Of a DNA stretch of 64,000 bases, positions 53,301 through 64,000 are shown piece after piece. This DNA comes from Ascaris suum (taxonomy: Eukaryota > Nematoda > Chromadorea > Rhabditida > Ascarididae), in contig CM024170.1 of NCBI GenBank assembly GCA_013433145.1, positions 7,982,366 to 8,046,365 on the forward strand. The letters run 5' to 3'. A program made the translations under genes and the position numbers. Numbering within the stretch: position 1 is the stretch's first letter; every line of letters starts with the position of its first letter. Below the pieces are notes generated by a model, which saw nothing but the letters and a program-made list of their open reading frames with translations, was not told the DNA's origin and ran no database searches.

Positions 53301-56300
53301 CATCGCATCGTATCCCACAACAGCATTCAACGAGACAAACCCGCTGGATTAAAGATCACACTATACTCTTGTCAACACAACTCAGCCTCTTGTTAACAAT
53401 TCGAACGGCACTATACAAAAATAATCATCTACTTTCCCACGACACTGGGAAATAAGCACAACAGTCGCAAGTTAATGCACATGCAATCGGCACTAACCAA
53501 AAACGCTTTATGTCCGATAGTGCCGGTTTCTTCAGCGTAGCATTTCAAATCCATTTCAATAGCCCCATCAAGTGGCGACATCGGATCGACTAGCTGGAAC
53601 TTATTCTTGCGCAACGAACCAATATTAAGTGTGAGACTTCCAACGAGTTGAAAGGATGGATCCACCTCTGCTGATGGCCCGCCCGGAGATGACGAAAATG
53701 CTAAACATATGAGCATATTGAAGAGAACCCATCAAAAACGAAGATTATTAATTTTATGAATAGTGCTGAATACTGCACCACATTTTGCACATCAACTCAT
53801 CTGTCAATTGCTAATCCTCATATAACTTGCAAATTGATTCACATCTCTTCTATATGCAAGTTGATTTCTACAAACAAATGCGCAAAGCGCTTACAAAGGG
53901 CTGGTGATATAATCACGTGACGGAATTAGACCGAGATGAAATTAATCACTGCACGAGAAAAGCCTAATTACTATCAAATCGAGGCAAAAATAGAAATTTG
54001 GCTGACAAGACGACTAAGTATACGGTTAATTGAACAGTCCTGCAATATCATTATTGCTGTGGCTTAGTAACTAGCGACAATAAACGAGACGTTTTTGTTC
54101 GGCAGACACAGAAACAAAGAAGAGTTCGCTGATACCGAAAACTCACAGAAAATTCGGCCACCTAATCGCTCAGTGCGCACCAAATCGAGAAGAAAGAAGA
54201 AGGCAGAGATACAATATTTTTCTAGTCACTGACATCGTAACTTTTCCTCAACTTCCCCTAAAAACGAATCTGTACCTTAAACTGGTAAATTTAGTCTTCT
54301 ACATCCATAAAACATATGCAATTCGGCATAAGAACGAACCTGCGTCAAACATCGGTGATTTTGCATTTCGTTTCATGGTTGCCCTCTTAATTCGATACTT
54401 CTCATGATGTTCTATCATTTCCTTTTGTGTTCGCTGTAAGAAACCCTCTTAAAGGAACCCCTCAAGCATAAACAAATGAAATTTACGCTAAATTAGAAAA
54501 CAACCGAAGATACATACGAAAACAGTATTGGAATTACGACTGCAGAGTTCGCTAATCAGGATGGTTTTTGAAATTCGCCGTTCGATCTCCCATCTAAGAC
54601 AGCAATAACTGAACAAAAAATTTCATATAAAATAGCTTCCGGTCGGCGCAGTCATTTCCTCTATATCTGATAAAAATATCTTCTCATATAATCTTAACGA
54701 ATCGCACAGGTACGTCCCCAAACGTGATCACCGTTTGAGTTTGAAACGATTTAAAATGAAATGGAACAGGACTTATTCTCACCAGATATGTCACCCCCTT
54801 ATAAAATTATGAAAGGGTGGTTAGGATCATAAAGGATCTCAAGAATTTCAAAACCTATAAACAAATAATGCAGGAATACAGGAATTTCAGCGGCATACCG
54901 CCCCCTATATGACTCTCTTAAACCGGCCTGCAATCCTACCTTCTGAATAAGCTATTGTCTAGCTGTAGTAACAAACTCCATGACAGCAAAACGAACCAAG
55001 GCATAAACTTCGAGAGAGCACGAGAAGTCATGAGGAAGCGAGCTGAGCTGAATGTAGTGCGGGAACTCGAGTCTCCCGCTTTTGAGGCCTTGATCACTCG
55101 TTGTCATAGTTGTATGCAGGACAATTCCACCATAGCGAATCAATACGATGAAGTAAAAAAGAATGTGATCTGCAATTTTGTAGATCATTGTCTTCAATCA
55201 ACGTGAAAAAAAAGCAACAAAAAAACACCGAAGGAATATCGTTTATTCTGACAAAAAAGCATGAAAGCGACTGAACAACAAGAAATATTGAGAGCAGCTC
55301 GAAAGGCAGTGAAATGCAAACCATTGTGGTAGTTGATATGACCATTGATAAAATCCCGCATAAGTTTGATGCTGATATGTGAAATTGTAAGCGTCCCCTT
55401 GGGACCAGACGATAATCGCCCCCCGACACCATCAGCTTTGGCCTGCTTCATCCGATCAAGTTCAAAGATTAGCGCACGGCGACGCGCTGTTGCTATGAGC
55501 AGCGCTCTTTGCGCATCCACCTAAAAATATTACACTCTATTACTCTGTTAACATAACAATAAGCACTGTGTTGTAACTGCATCATTGAAAACGTCATGAA
55601 TATTATGGAAGCATTTATTCAATAATTTAAAAGTGTAATACAAAACTGATATAAGAGAGGCAAGTATAATACAGAGCTGTACATATAAGGGCACCCTACT
55701 GTGAGCAAGAGCGTCCGCCATCTACTCAATCTACCGTTAGAAACTCGAGTTCAGTGACAGACCTCATAGAAATAATAAAGGACACGACTTTAAAGAAATT
55801 GATAGGAGAAACGCAACAAAACCTGTTCTCTGCTACCCCTGAACTCTTCCGTGTTTCTGCAGAAGTGCAATGCTCGCGTTGCTTGAGCCACTTGCTTCTC
55901 TTGTACAATTATCGCTTCCTCAAGGCGTGCCTTTTCCTTTTGAAACTGTTCTCCTTCAGAAAGTGCTTGATGTGGGGGTGAAGAATTCGAGTTTTGTGCA
56001 GGTGAAGTCGTGAACTGCCTGAACATCACGGTTCACGGACATTACGTGCATGGAAACAGACAATTTTTAAAGAATCAGTTTATATAATCCTCAAACTGTA
56101 TAAAATAATTCAAAGGTGCACTAGTAACAATTGAATGCAGTTAGAATAAGAGCAAGAAATCAGAAAACAGAAATCCCACAAATATCAAATAAGAGTTGTG
56201 TACATATCTCACCAATAAAAAACAAACAATTTAATGGTAGATGGCAAATAATTGCACATAAGATGTATTCGGAATAGCAAAACAACCAACCCAAGAACGA

Positions 56301-59300
56301 TCGTTTCTCCACTATGTCGAATCTGACTCTTTTTCTTGCGATAAAATGATACTGAATGAGCCAACGGTATGTTCTCTGCAAATATCCTGCTTACTTAACC
56401 GTACCTTACTAGTGAAAAGACTGCTTCGCATAACGTTCCTTGCAAATCTACAGTACAGATAAATATAATATAATACAACTGATCAACTCCTACTGAAGAG
56501 CGTTAAATTGCACAGCTGATTGAACGTACTTTGCAAAATACACTATAAACGCTACTTTTGCCCACGTGGAACATAAAAAAAAAGGAGGTATACCCTCCAA
56601 CTTTATAAATAACTGAACGCTCGGAAGAGTTGTCTAATTTTCGAATCACTGCAAATAACAAACATGATTTTATTCTCCGAAACAATCAGAAGCATTCTCT
56701 GACCAATTAATAAGTCGCGATAGGTAATCTTGGTGGACACATCACCGAGTCTGTCGCACTCTTTCAGCAAAACTTCGCATGACTAATCTTTGCAAATGGA
56801 AATAATTGACCTATTGTCCTCAGTAAAGAACAAAGCAAATATCAAGTAAAATGGCATTTTAAAAAATGGCCAATGAAACATTCTTGGTGAGCCTACTCTA
56901 TCCTCACGAAACACTTCTCCCTATTCCGTGTCACTTCTTTCCCATTCTCTTACATTCGCTACAGGAATTTCAACACTAAACTGTACAATACACTCATCAC
57001 TGCAAGAATATAAATCGAACGAAACAATTCCAGAAACTTTTGGGAATCATCTGGCCAATCAGATTAATTGTCAACGTTCCATTTGAAATACAATTTCAAA
57101 CTCCTTCGTCAGAAATACCGTGACGCACAAGAAGAGACTGCGAGTGAGAAAGGGGAGGGAGTTTAATTCCACTGGCATACTTTCAAAGACGAGTGGAAGA
57201 TGTAAAAGAATGACTGCTACCTTCATTGCTGTCCGCATTGAAAGGAGTTGAAAGTGTCGACATCACGTCAGGAGAACGCATTTCTGGGGTACCAAGCATA
57301 GCTGATATAAATGATGAATTCCTGTTCGGGGTCTAAAATATTTCCATTGATCGTAGGCCAGTTGCCACAACATATAAAACGGCTGCTGGGCTAGCACCAT
57401 GACCGCAATGAACGAGTGAGAAATTGCGAACAAGCAAGAAATTCTAAATTCACTTCTGGGATTCCGCCAAACGTAACCCATTTCGACTGCCGAAATATCA
57501 ATAATAGATTTAAACAGTTCAGCTGTAAAGCTGTAAACTGTGGTCAGCGAGTTTTCCGATTTAAATCCAATAACCCCAACTACCCGCTCTATCCCCTCTT
57601 ACATCTCCTGTTCCTCTTTACCCATTTGGAGGAGACGCCACGCGATAACATCAATTTTGCGTGTGCAAACCACTGGAACAGCAATCCGTGGTGGATGGGA
57701 AGCACAGCGCGATCATTTTTTAAAAAAAAGTTTAAAATGTCTACATCACTGAAGTCACTATTGCTCTTCCACTTTTGTTAGACCCGACCCAGATTATGTA
57801 ATTAAGATAATAAACGTGCACTTGCGCATACAGGGAGAACATGAACTCAACGCGTCAACAAACAACACACACACGAAGTGCATCTGGTGAGGTCAGAAAC
57901 AAATGTAGCGTGACGAATGTCTTATGTATAACTAAGCTTGCTCAGACTCGAAAGACAACTATTGACGAAGATCAACGAAAACAGTGTCTATAAATAAATA
58001 CGTGCGAACCCGCGATCTCTGGCATGTCTGACGAATGCTTTACCAGCGAGTCACGATCGACCCAATCAGGAAGTGATGGCCAGTGCTGTCGTTTATGGTA
58101 GCTGCGTGCCACAGCATTCGCCTGGCAGCCAAAATATCGCGGATTCGCGCTTCTTTGTGGTCAGTGTTTCCACTGACCATCAGACAGCGGTTGATTAGTA
58201 AAGACAACACATGAATGATAAAGACGATTCGGAACCTATAGACATGATAGATAACTGAACCCATATAAAAATGACCTAGAATAAATAGTCCTGCAGCCGT
58301 TAAGGCTTACTTTGACAGCAACCTACGTTTCAACACACTTTTTTAACCACAACGTTCCGCATAAATGGCTTGCTTTGACACTCTTGAAACGCAGCACTCC
58401 TGTTATAATGTGCCAGAATTCTAACGTCGGTCCACTGAACGAATTTCCTCCTTCCCACCGATTTTTAGAAATTCCATTTGCGCAACATAGAGTTGCAGAT
58501 TTTCGTAAAAATGTGACCTATTCACGCTAAACTTCACTACGCAAACATTCGGGCATGACTTTTCGGAGGGTGTTTTACCAGAGAGAATTTTTCTTTTAGA
58601 CCTATACAGTAACAAAAATATCCAAACTCAGACTGACACGTTTTGTAAGATCTGTTGTGGCTATTGGGTGTCGGAAAAGGAGAAATTTATTTATACGAAG
58701 CAAAAGCGCCTTTCCAGTAGACTGCAGCTACATTAATAAAGAAATGCTGCTTGCAGGGAAATATGCCAATTACCCATTTTCTCTTCTCTCACCTGATTAA
58801 CAACAATAATAAAACAAAACAAAGCCAGTCACAGATGACATGCCAGCACTTATTTTTCCATCTGGACGTGCACACGTAAACCGCATGCTTATCTGACGAC
58901 GACCCACGGCCTTTTCGGAGGCGTGTACATGCTCAGATGGCATAAAGAACCTGGTAAATGAAACTGAAGAGATCGTCGATGACCTGATCCGGTTCGCGCG
59001 TTCCCAAGTTCTCGCCCGCTGCCTTCGATGCTGCCCCCTGTGGTGTTGCAGTGTTTTCAAACTTCTCGTTTTCCGCATTTTTCAAATCGATCGTTTTTAC
59101 TTCTTTGACCGATGGAGGCAACCCTTCCGGTTGTTTCACCTCCTAAAATATTACAATAAAGTGTCCACAATGCGAAACATCGGTTGGGATGAACTGTTGA
59201 TCCCAATCATGCGAGACCAATTCCACTATTACGAGATGGTTCACAGCATTTATATAACAAACAATAAGCTTATTCAAGAAATCATCTAACCCTATCGAAT

Positions 59301-62300
59301 AGAATCGCACGTACTTGACTATAATCGCTGATAACTGAATGCATTTAAGGAAATTAGAAGTGCAAAAAGAAACCAAAAGAACGATTCGCCATAAATTTCA
59401 TCAGAACAACATGCAATGTAATAAACATGTTGAACGAATCCTCGCCAATCACTTTGAGCTAAAGAATCACTAAGTTTTTATGTAATCATCCATCTTTATC
59501 ATAGATACGACCAGCTTATTCCATTCGTGGTAAAATGCTGTCACTAAGAATTACAATCTCAGCGAAGTCAGAAGTTATCGTCGAATACAAAGTTGTTCTA
59601 CTTAACAATCAAGCAGCACCGATTAGGCAGTATTCCTCATCTGTTTCCCTCTAAACAATTTCTATAGGGAAACGACAACAACCCTTATAATTTCATTAGT
59701 GGCAAGTGATCCCCTAAAGGTGTTCAATTATTCTCCAACAACCTAAAGTAATTACCTTTTTTCCAACTATCCTTTAAAAAGGAAAATGAAAAAACGCACA
59801 CTCGATGAAGACGAAGCCGTAAGCGATACAGGACGAGAACTGTCCGATGGAGTACTGCTCAACAGATCATTCGAGCCTGTAAACATCGAGAACTCTATTC
59901 AAAATTAGTCAGTTTACACCGCAACAACAATTTCAAAGCGAATCCTCAATGATGCCTATTAATATAAAAGGCGGGCAATCGGTGCAAACGTGCATAAAAG
60001 GTATAAGGTTTCGCGCACTACCTAATTTTATTGCTTCTTTGCTACCAGACGTACATTTATAGTTACAAGACAGAGCAAGGTATCAGTCTGTAAAGCTCCA
60101 AATTTGAGGGCGGTTTTACATCGAGCATACTAGAAAAATCAACACAAGTATAAGATGCTCGCGCGCACGCCTGATAACGGCTTTGTCAGTAACATGTTCA
60201 AATGAGCGTTTAGGCAAACTTAAATGCTGCATGTTCAATTCAGCATCACAATATTAAATGATCAAAATGTTGCACTTACTGTACCCGTAGACGGATAAAT
60301 AATCAAAACCTAATAGAGGTGAAGTACCGAAGAAATCCATCAAATATTTCAACAATTTTACTTCCAACAAAGTACATATAAATTTTTACTTCCAACCAAA
60401 CGCCAACGCATAAGTTTAATTCGTGGGGATATGTGTCAACTTCCTACAGTTGCATTCGCAGTAACAGTGAACACGGAAATAACCTCTATCAAGAGTTTCA
60501 ATGAGAGACGTGGTTTTCGCATTCCAAGCCTTTGACTGATTCACACAACGTGACATGCGTATTGCTGCTTCCAGAAGCTCGTCCGGCTTCTGATCTGGAT
60601 GCAACGGCGTTCCCGTTGCCGATGAAACCTTAATCACATTATCATAACTCCAACAGTATAGCTGCCGATTATATGTACTTTTTGCATCATACTTACGCCA
60701 AGCCACGGTGCCCACCGATGGATTTAATTCAATAATCGTTGCAACCTATTTTCCAATCTGCTGTTTAGCTGCACCTGTATCGTTAATTTCTAAAAATCCC
60801 ACACTTATTACTATGTACGTTCTAAACAGCGGCTAATAAACATTCCATGGATAATTCCTACGAATTCCCAAATAAATACACATTGACACTCTTATAATCA
60901 TATGACAATCGAATTTTATGCTCATAACGTTCCCCTTCTAAAATATCATCGTTTTCTCATGCGATCTAGCTCGTTTTCTATGAGAGCTTCCACACAGTGC
61001 TACATCAGAAGACTATAACGCATCCGCAGTCTAGACATTTTGCATCAGTGCTAGGCGAAATCGTACAAGTCTGTGCTTTTGACTGTTGAACGCTTCTCGA
61101 CTCAGATTACATCACTCTTCATCTACAACCCAACCTCGCTTGTTAGTCAGGTGCTTGTATACAGGGAACAGACTCTCGCTTCATCAAGACTCTTCCTACC
61201 AACAACTGCTACTGATATGTCGACTCGAAGACCGGCTAAACAATACACGTGTTCGTTAATGGCCGCCGCCAAGCGATGCGTTAAAGTGAAACTTGCATGT
61301 GGAAAATCAGTAAGCCCTAATAAAAATAAGTATACGTTATGTGGCAAAAGAAATCAACCTCCCATCTGCTTCTGAGTTTCTTCACATCGGCGGAACGCAC
61401 ATCGATTCTAACAGAATTTGGCGTCATTCCAGTAACATCCTTGCGCCAACTGCTTCGGCCGTCCTTAAAAATAACATTTCAGCGTGAAATAGTCTATCAT
61501 TCAGATCGCTAAACAGTTCACCTACTCATGCAGCAATGATGCCACCATCACAGACCCACATTAACCACCTCTTTTCTCAGTTGTGTCTTCACAGTGTAGG
61601 GTAAACCCTTAGCTGCAGCAACCTATAAACAGTCCTTCATTGAGGTTTCTGAAACTGGATTTACTAAATTAATGAACGACATTCGTGGGGAAACAACGAA
61701 GAGATATGCGAATATACGAATATACATGAAACGGCGCTAATTCCATGTACGGTCGCAAGATGCACTTTTGCCATCCTTACCAATTCAGTCGCAAGGGACC
61801 GTTAATCTGTGCTTAAGAAAACAAAGGCTTTTTTTTCAATGGAAGAGAATAGAGTTGAAAAAAAAAAATAGAGCATTCTAGGTCAGGTCCCCTCCCACCC
61901 CCGATAGCGCAATTCAACGTTACTACCAATAGAGGAAACTGAATTTATTAGCACTGTATGGTGGCTGCTTGTTATCGAAGAAGCACTTTCACACTACGAC
62001 TCTCCGTATTCAAGAGCCAACACGCTGCATAAAAAGAAGCCGAATTTCTTTCTTTGCAAAGCATCTCATAACGCCCTATAAAGAAACACTGAACGCATGG
62101 ATAACAACCGAGAAAGATGATACCGCTGAAAATTTGGAATGTATTTTCGGAGTGCTCAAAGCAAGTCGTCCAGGAGACAATGTTTTCATCGGCTTTGAAA
62201 CACCTTCCGACTCGTCTTTTATTATTTGCTCCAATCTGTAAGCAAGCTGAGGAGTTACGCGCACTTGTTACTTTAAACAGACATCTGCAGCATGTCTCAA

Positions 62301-63779
62301 CATCTTATTAATTGTGACTGATTTACTGAACCGAATCTGTTAAATAATATACCAAAAAGAGCGATGAAAATTCAACAAAATTCCTTCACAATCGCAGTCG
62401 TCACGTACTGGATTGGAAATCACAGCTTTAAAGATATAACCTCAACAAATATGTCCACAATAATTATAACATGGGGCGTATGCCTTAGTGGAAAGGAGGA
62501 AGGGATGAACGGCATAAATGGTGTGCTTCTTCAAGAAGGAATGAAGGTGGGTGGCTAATAGCGGAATTCATTGGTGGGGAGAAATGGGGGTGGAGGGGGA
62601 GAATATGACAAACGAGGCGTTTTCTCGAGTGGCAGGAACAATACGGCAAACAGCACACTTTGTTCCCAGGAAATACAACAAAACGACAGTAAAGTTGCTA
62701 GCGGGGAACTGACTTTTTGGCAATAGACTTAGCCCGCCCATAATTGGAAGACGCTCCATCCAAGCCGGCGGTCGCCTTCTTGGCCGCTGCAGTCAATTCG
62801 TCCACAACATCACCACGTGTTGGCACAAATTCATTCTCCATCTCACGCTGATTTGCTGCAAATTCAGTTGAAGCCAATTTTCATGATTCATTCATTCCGC
62901 CTTTTTACAAATCATCCTCGATATCAAAAATATTTTCCAACTACGTAGTATTAAACAACCGGTTCCAAAACTCCTCTTCCTATCACTATACACGATTCAG
63001 GACTGGATGACGATCCGCCGAAATGTCAAACATGGTGGCATCTTCCCAGTACTCTCGTGAGTTTTGTGGTACTCGAGTGATTTTTGGTAACTTTTTGGAG
63101 CAGTATTTGATTGCACACATTAACGCAAAGAAAATAATCATTTTTTACATTACTACGCACTCAACTTATCAGAACGAATTCGCCCAAAATGATTAATATA
63201 TCATCAAAAAGCAGCCACCAAATCTAATTCCAACGTTACCAAAGAAACGACGCGTAATTATGCTAATGGCAACGGAAAATTACAATAAAGAACGTGCCCT
63301 CTATTCGCCATTCGTTCATTGGGTCTTACAGTATTTCCGCACCCGAATCTCTTTTCTCCACTTAAGATAACTTGAAAATACTTCATTTCTTTCAGCCCAC
63401 CGATTCTTCTCCATAATTCAAAATAATTGCTTGCCGTTACTATGCGCAAATAACTCGCAGATGGTCACAACATCTTTACCGATATATGAGAAGTATATTG
63501 TGCGTTTAGACTTAAAATTCGCATCAGAGACCTGGCGCTCTTTTCTTTGAGATTATATAGGAGCGCATTTGACCAAATGCTTAATGAATTAAAATAACAC
63601 AGACTATCACTACAAATAGCATAATTGTTACAATTCACCGTTCCCCTTGCGAAGTTGAAAATTAAAATCATAAAAAGGAAGAACTTGCTAGACTTACGAG
63701 AACTTGTGCTGTTAGCGTCTTTAGGCGTTGAAGAAGACATGGGCACTGCAGCAGTGACGGCTGTTCCCTCGGGATTACA
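50334..63779 (-). CDS. ani-1: Anillin, contractile-ring scaffold (5' end probably outside the window)
   Basis: Exons in transcript order: 63698-63779, 62714-62855, 62124-62235, 61359-61463, 60484-60628, 59800-59876, 58951-59142, 57221-57332, 56746-56782, 55823-56018, 55343-55520, 54997-55169, 54340-54433, 53498-53700, 52613-52720, 51984-52129, 51453-51548, 50334-50526. They join in phase throughout: 2,391 nt, 796 residues plus stop. The first 340 residues are largely disordered. About 345-605 match the anillin homology domain, about 617-732 a PH domain, then a 64-residue tail. By family knowledge it links RhoA, septins, myosin and F-actin at the cleavage furrow. The visible part is shorter than C. 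elegans ANI-1 (about 1,160 residues), and the first exon starts at a splice acceptor, so upstream exons probably lie beyond 64,000; an ATG at 63,740 could alternatively start a shorter form. The paralogue (ani-1, -2 or -3) rests on recalled chromosome position, not on sequence. Confidence 0.93.
51453..52720 (-). other. ani-1: Anillin PH domain (exons 15-17)
   Basis: Exon 15 encodes [20 protein letters not shown] and RFWRYPEDE, the first strands of a PH fold. Exon 16 encodes [14 protein letters not shown], matching the human GRINLANCTS region. Exon 17 encodes [20 protein letters not shown] and ends at LWNPRQ; it is the C-terminal PH helix with its invariant tryptophan. Exon 15 ends at a weak donor (GTCGCG), but the phase and homology leave no other choice nearby. 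Confidence 0.93.
53498..56018 (-). other. ani-1: Anillin homology domain (exons 10-14)
   Basis: Exon 10 has the leading coiled coil, [20 protein letters not shown], then ALHFC, where human anillin has QASQALNCC. Exon 11 has [20 protein letters not shown] and [18 protein letters not shown] (human LLLIATEKR and KGSVTLSEIRLPLKADFV). Exon 12 has [12 protein letters not shown] and CSLEVYALV. Exon 14 has [20 protein letters not shown] and a C2-like end. By family knowledge this region binds RhoA and membrane and contacts septins. Confidence 0.93.
56746..56782 (-). other. ani-1: Anillin 37-nt microexon
   Basis: It is bounded by AGATTAG and GTGATG. It encodes [13 protein letters not shown] when joined to exon 8 (phase 1) and exon 10 (phase 2). 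No other segment between 56,018 and 57,221 was found that satisfies both phases. The donor is weak. Confidence 0.6.
58000..58064 (-). repeat. tRNA-like element in an anillin intron
   Basis: The minus strand reads GTGACTCGCTGGTAAAGC (A-box/D-arm like), then a GCAT/ATGC stem with GTC in its loop, then CGCGGGTTCGCACG (B-box like). The acceptor ends do not pair. It is oriented with the host gene inside intron 7 (57,333-58,950). Confidence 0.4.
60484..60745 (-). other. ani-1: Anillin exon 5 with alternative upstream boundary
   Basis: The supported exon is 60,484-60,628, encoding [20 protein letters not shown] and onward, from GATTAAG to GTTATT. The same frame stays open upstream to an AAAATAG at 60,746, which would add 39 residues, including [19 protein letters not shown] lies inside that extension. 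Both acceptors are weak, so the 5' end is uncertain. Confidence 0.55.
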
Positions 63780-64000
63780 CTGAAATTATGCCATTGCTGA
63801 GACTGAATAAAAAAGATCATGGCATAGAAATAAGGTTCTTTGTAGACAAACAACACTATGAAGTACTTTTAAGATGCTCAGTTGGACACCAGTAAATATA
63901 TATATTCCTCCATGGAGGCACGTCCTTTGATTTCGACGTAGGATTGCGCTCCCAAAAAAGTCAGATCTGAAAGGCTATGCAAAACAAGCAAAGAAGTACA

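Noticed and set aside
61147..61347. 66-codon minus-strand frame as an anillin exon
   Set aside because: Joining it breaks phase between the neighbouring exons 4 and 5, both phase 0.
38604..63779. PTP and anillin as one operon
   Set aside because: The spacer of about 1.7 kb is too long for a typical nematode operon and no SL2-type signal was seen.

Overview
The window looks like nuclear DNA of a nematode, most likely a strongylid (clade V) parasite. The evidence is an AT-rich background (judged by eye), 3' splice sites of the TTTTAG/TTTCAG type, many introns of 200-1,600 nt, a nematode-type non-receptor tyrosine phosphatase, and a cullin-2 and an anillin whose exons splice in perfect phase. 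The species cannot be fixed from sequence alone. No bacterial, phage, plasmid or CRISPR features were seen.

Layout. 1-21,243: about 21 kb with no gene I can defend. It holds a pre-miRNA-like hairpin (901-979), a tRNA-derived element (about 3,961-4,065), a degenerate 16-bp minisatellite (about 6,240-7,400), an A/T-only ATATTT-type satellite of about 860 bp (13,751-14,617) and a (TA)n run (20,781-20,879). 21,244-34,678, plus strand: cullin-2 (cul-2) in 19 coding exons, with a poly(A) signal at 34,814. It has one apparent single-base deletion in exon 13 and one GC-AG intron. 34,820-38,600: convergent intergenic region with a GC-richer block near 36.0-37.5 kb. 38,604-48,666, minus strand: a catalytically intact protein tyrosine phosphatase of about 738 residues in 10 exons, with a long disordered C-terminal tail. 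48,667-50,333: intergenic. 50,334-63,779 and probably beyond the window edge, minus strand: anillin (probably ani-1). Eighteen exons give 796 codons covering part of the N-terminal half, the anillin homology domain, the PH domain and a 64-residue tail.

Function. CUL-2 is the scaffold of an elongin-BC cullin-RING ubiquitin ligase. Anillin is the cortical scaffold linking RhoA, actomyosin and septins in cytokinesis. The phosphatase belongs to the nematode-expanded non-receptor PTP class. There is no evidence that the three form an operon: cul-2 faces the PTP tail to tail, and PTP and anillin lie about 1.7 kb apart on the same strand. I recall that cul-2 and ani-1 are both on C. elegans chromosome III, which would fit conserved chromosome content. 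Exon models were built by hand from splice sites, reading phase and family resemblance; no alignment or search was run.
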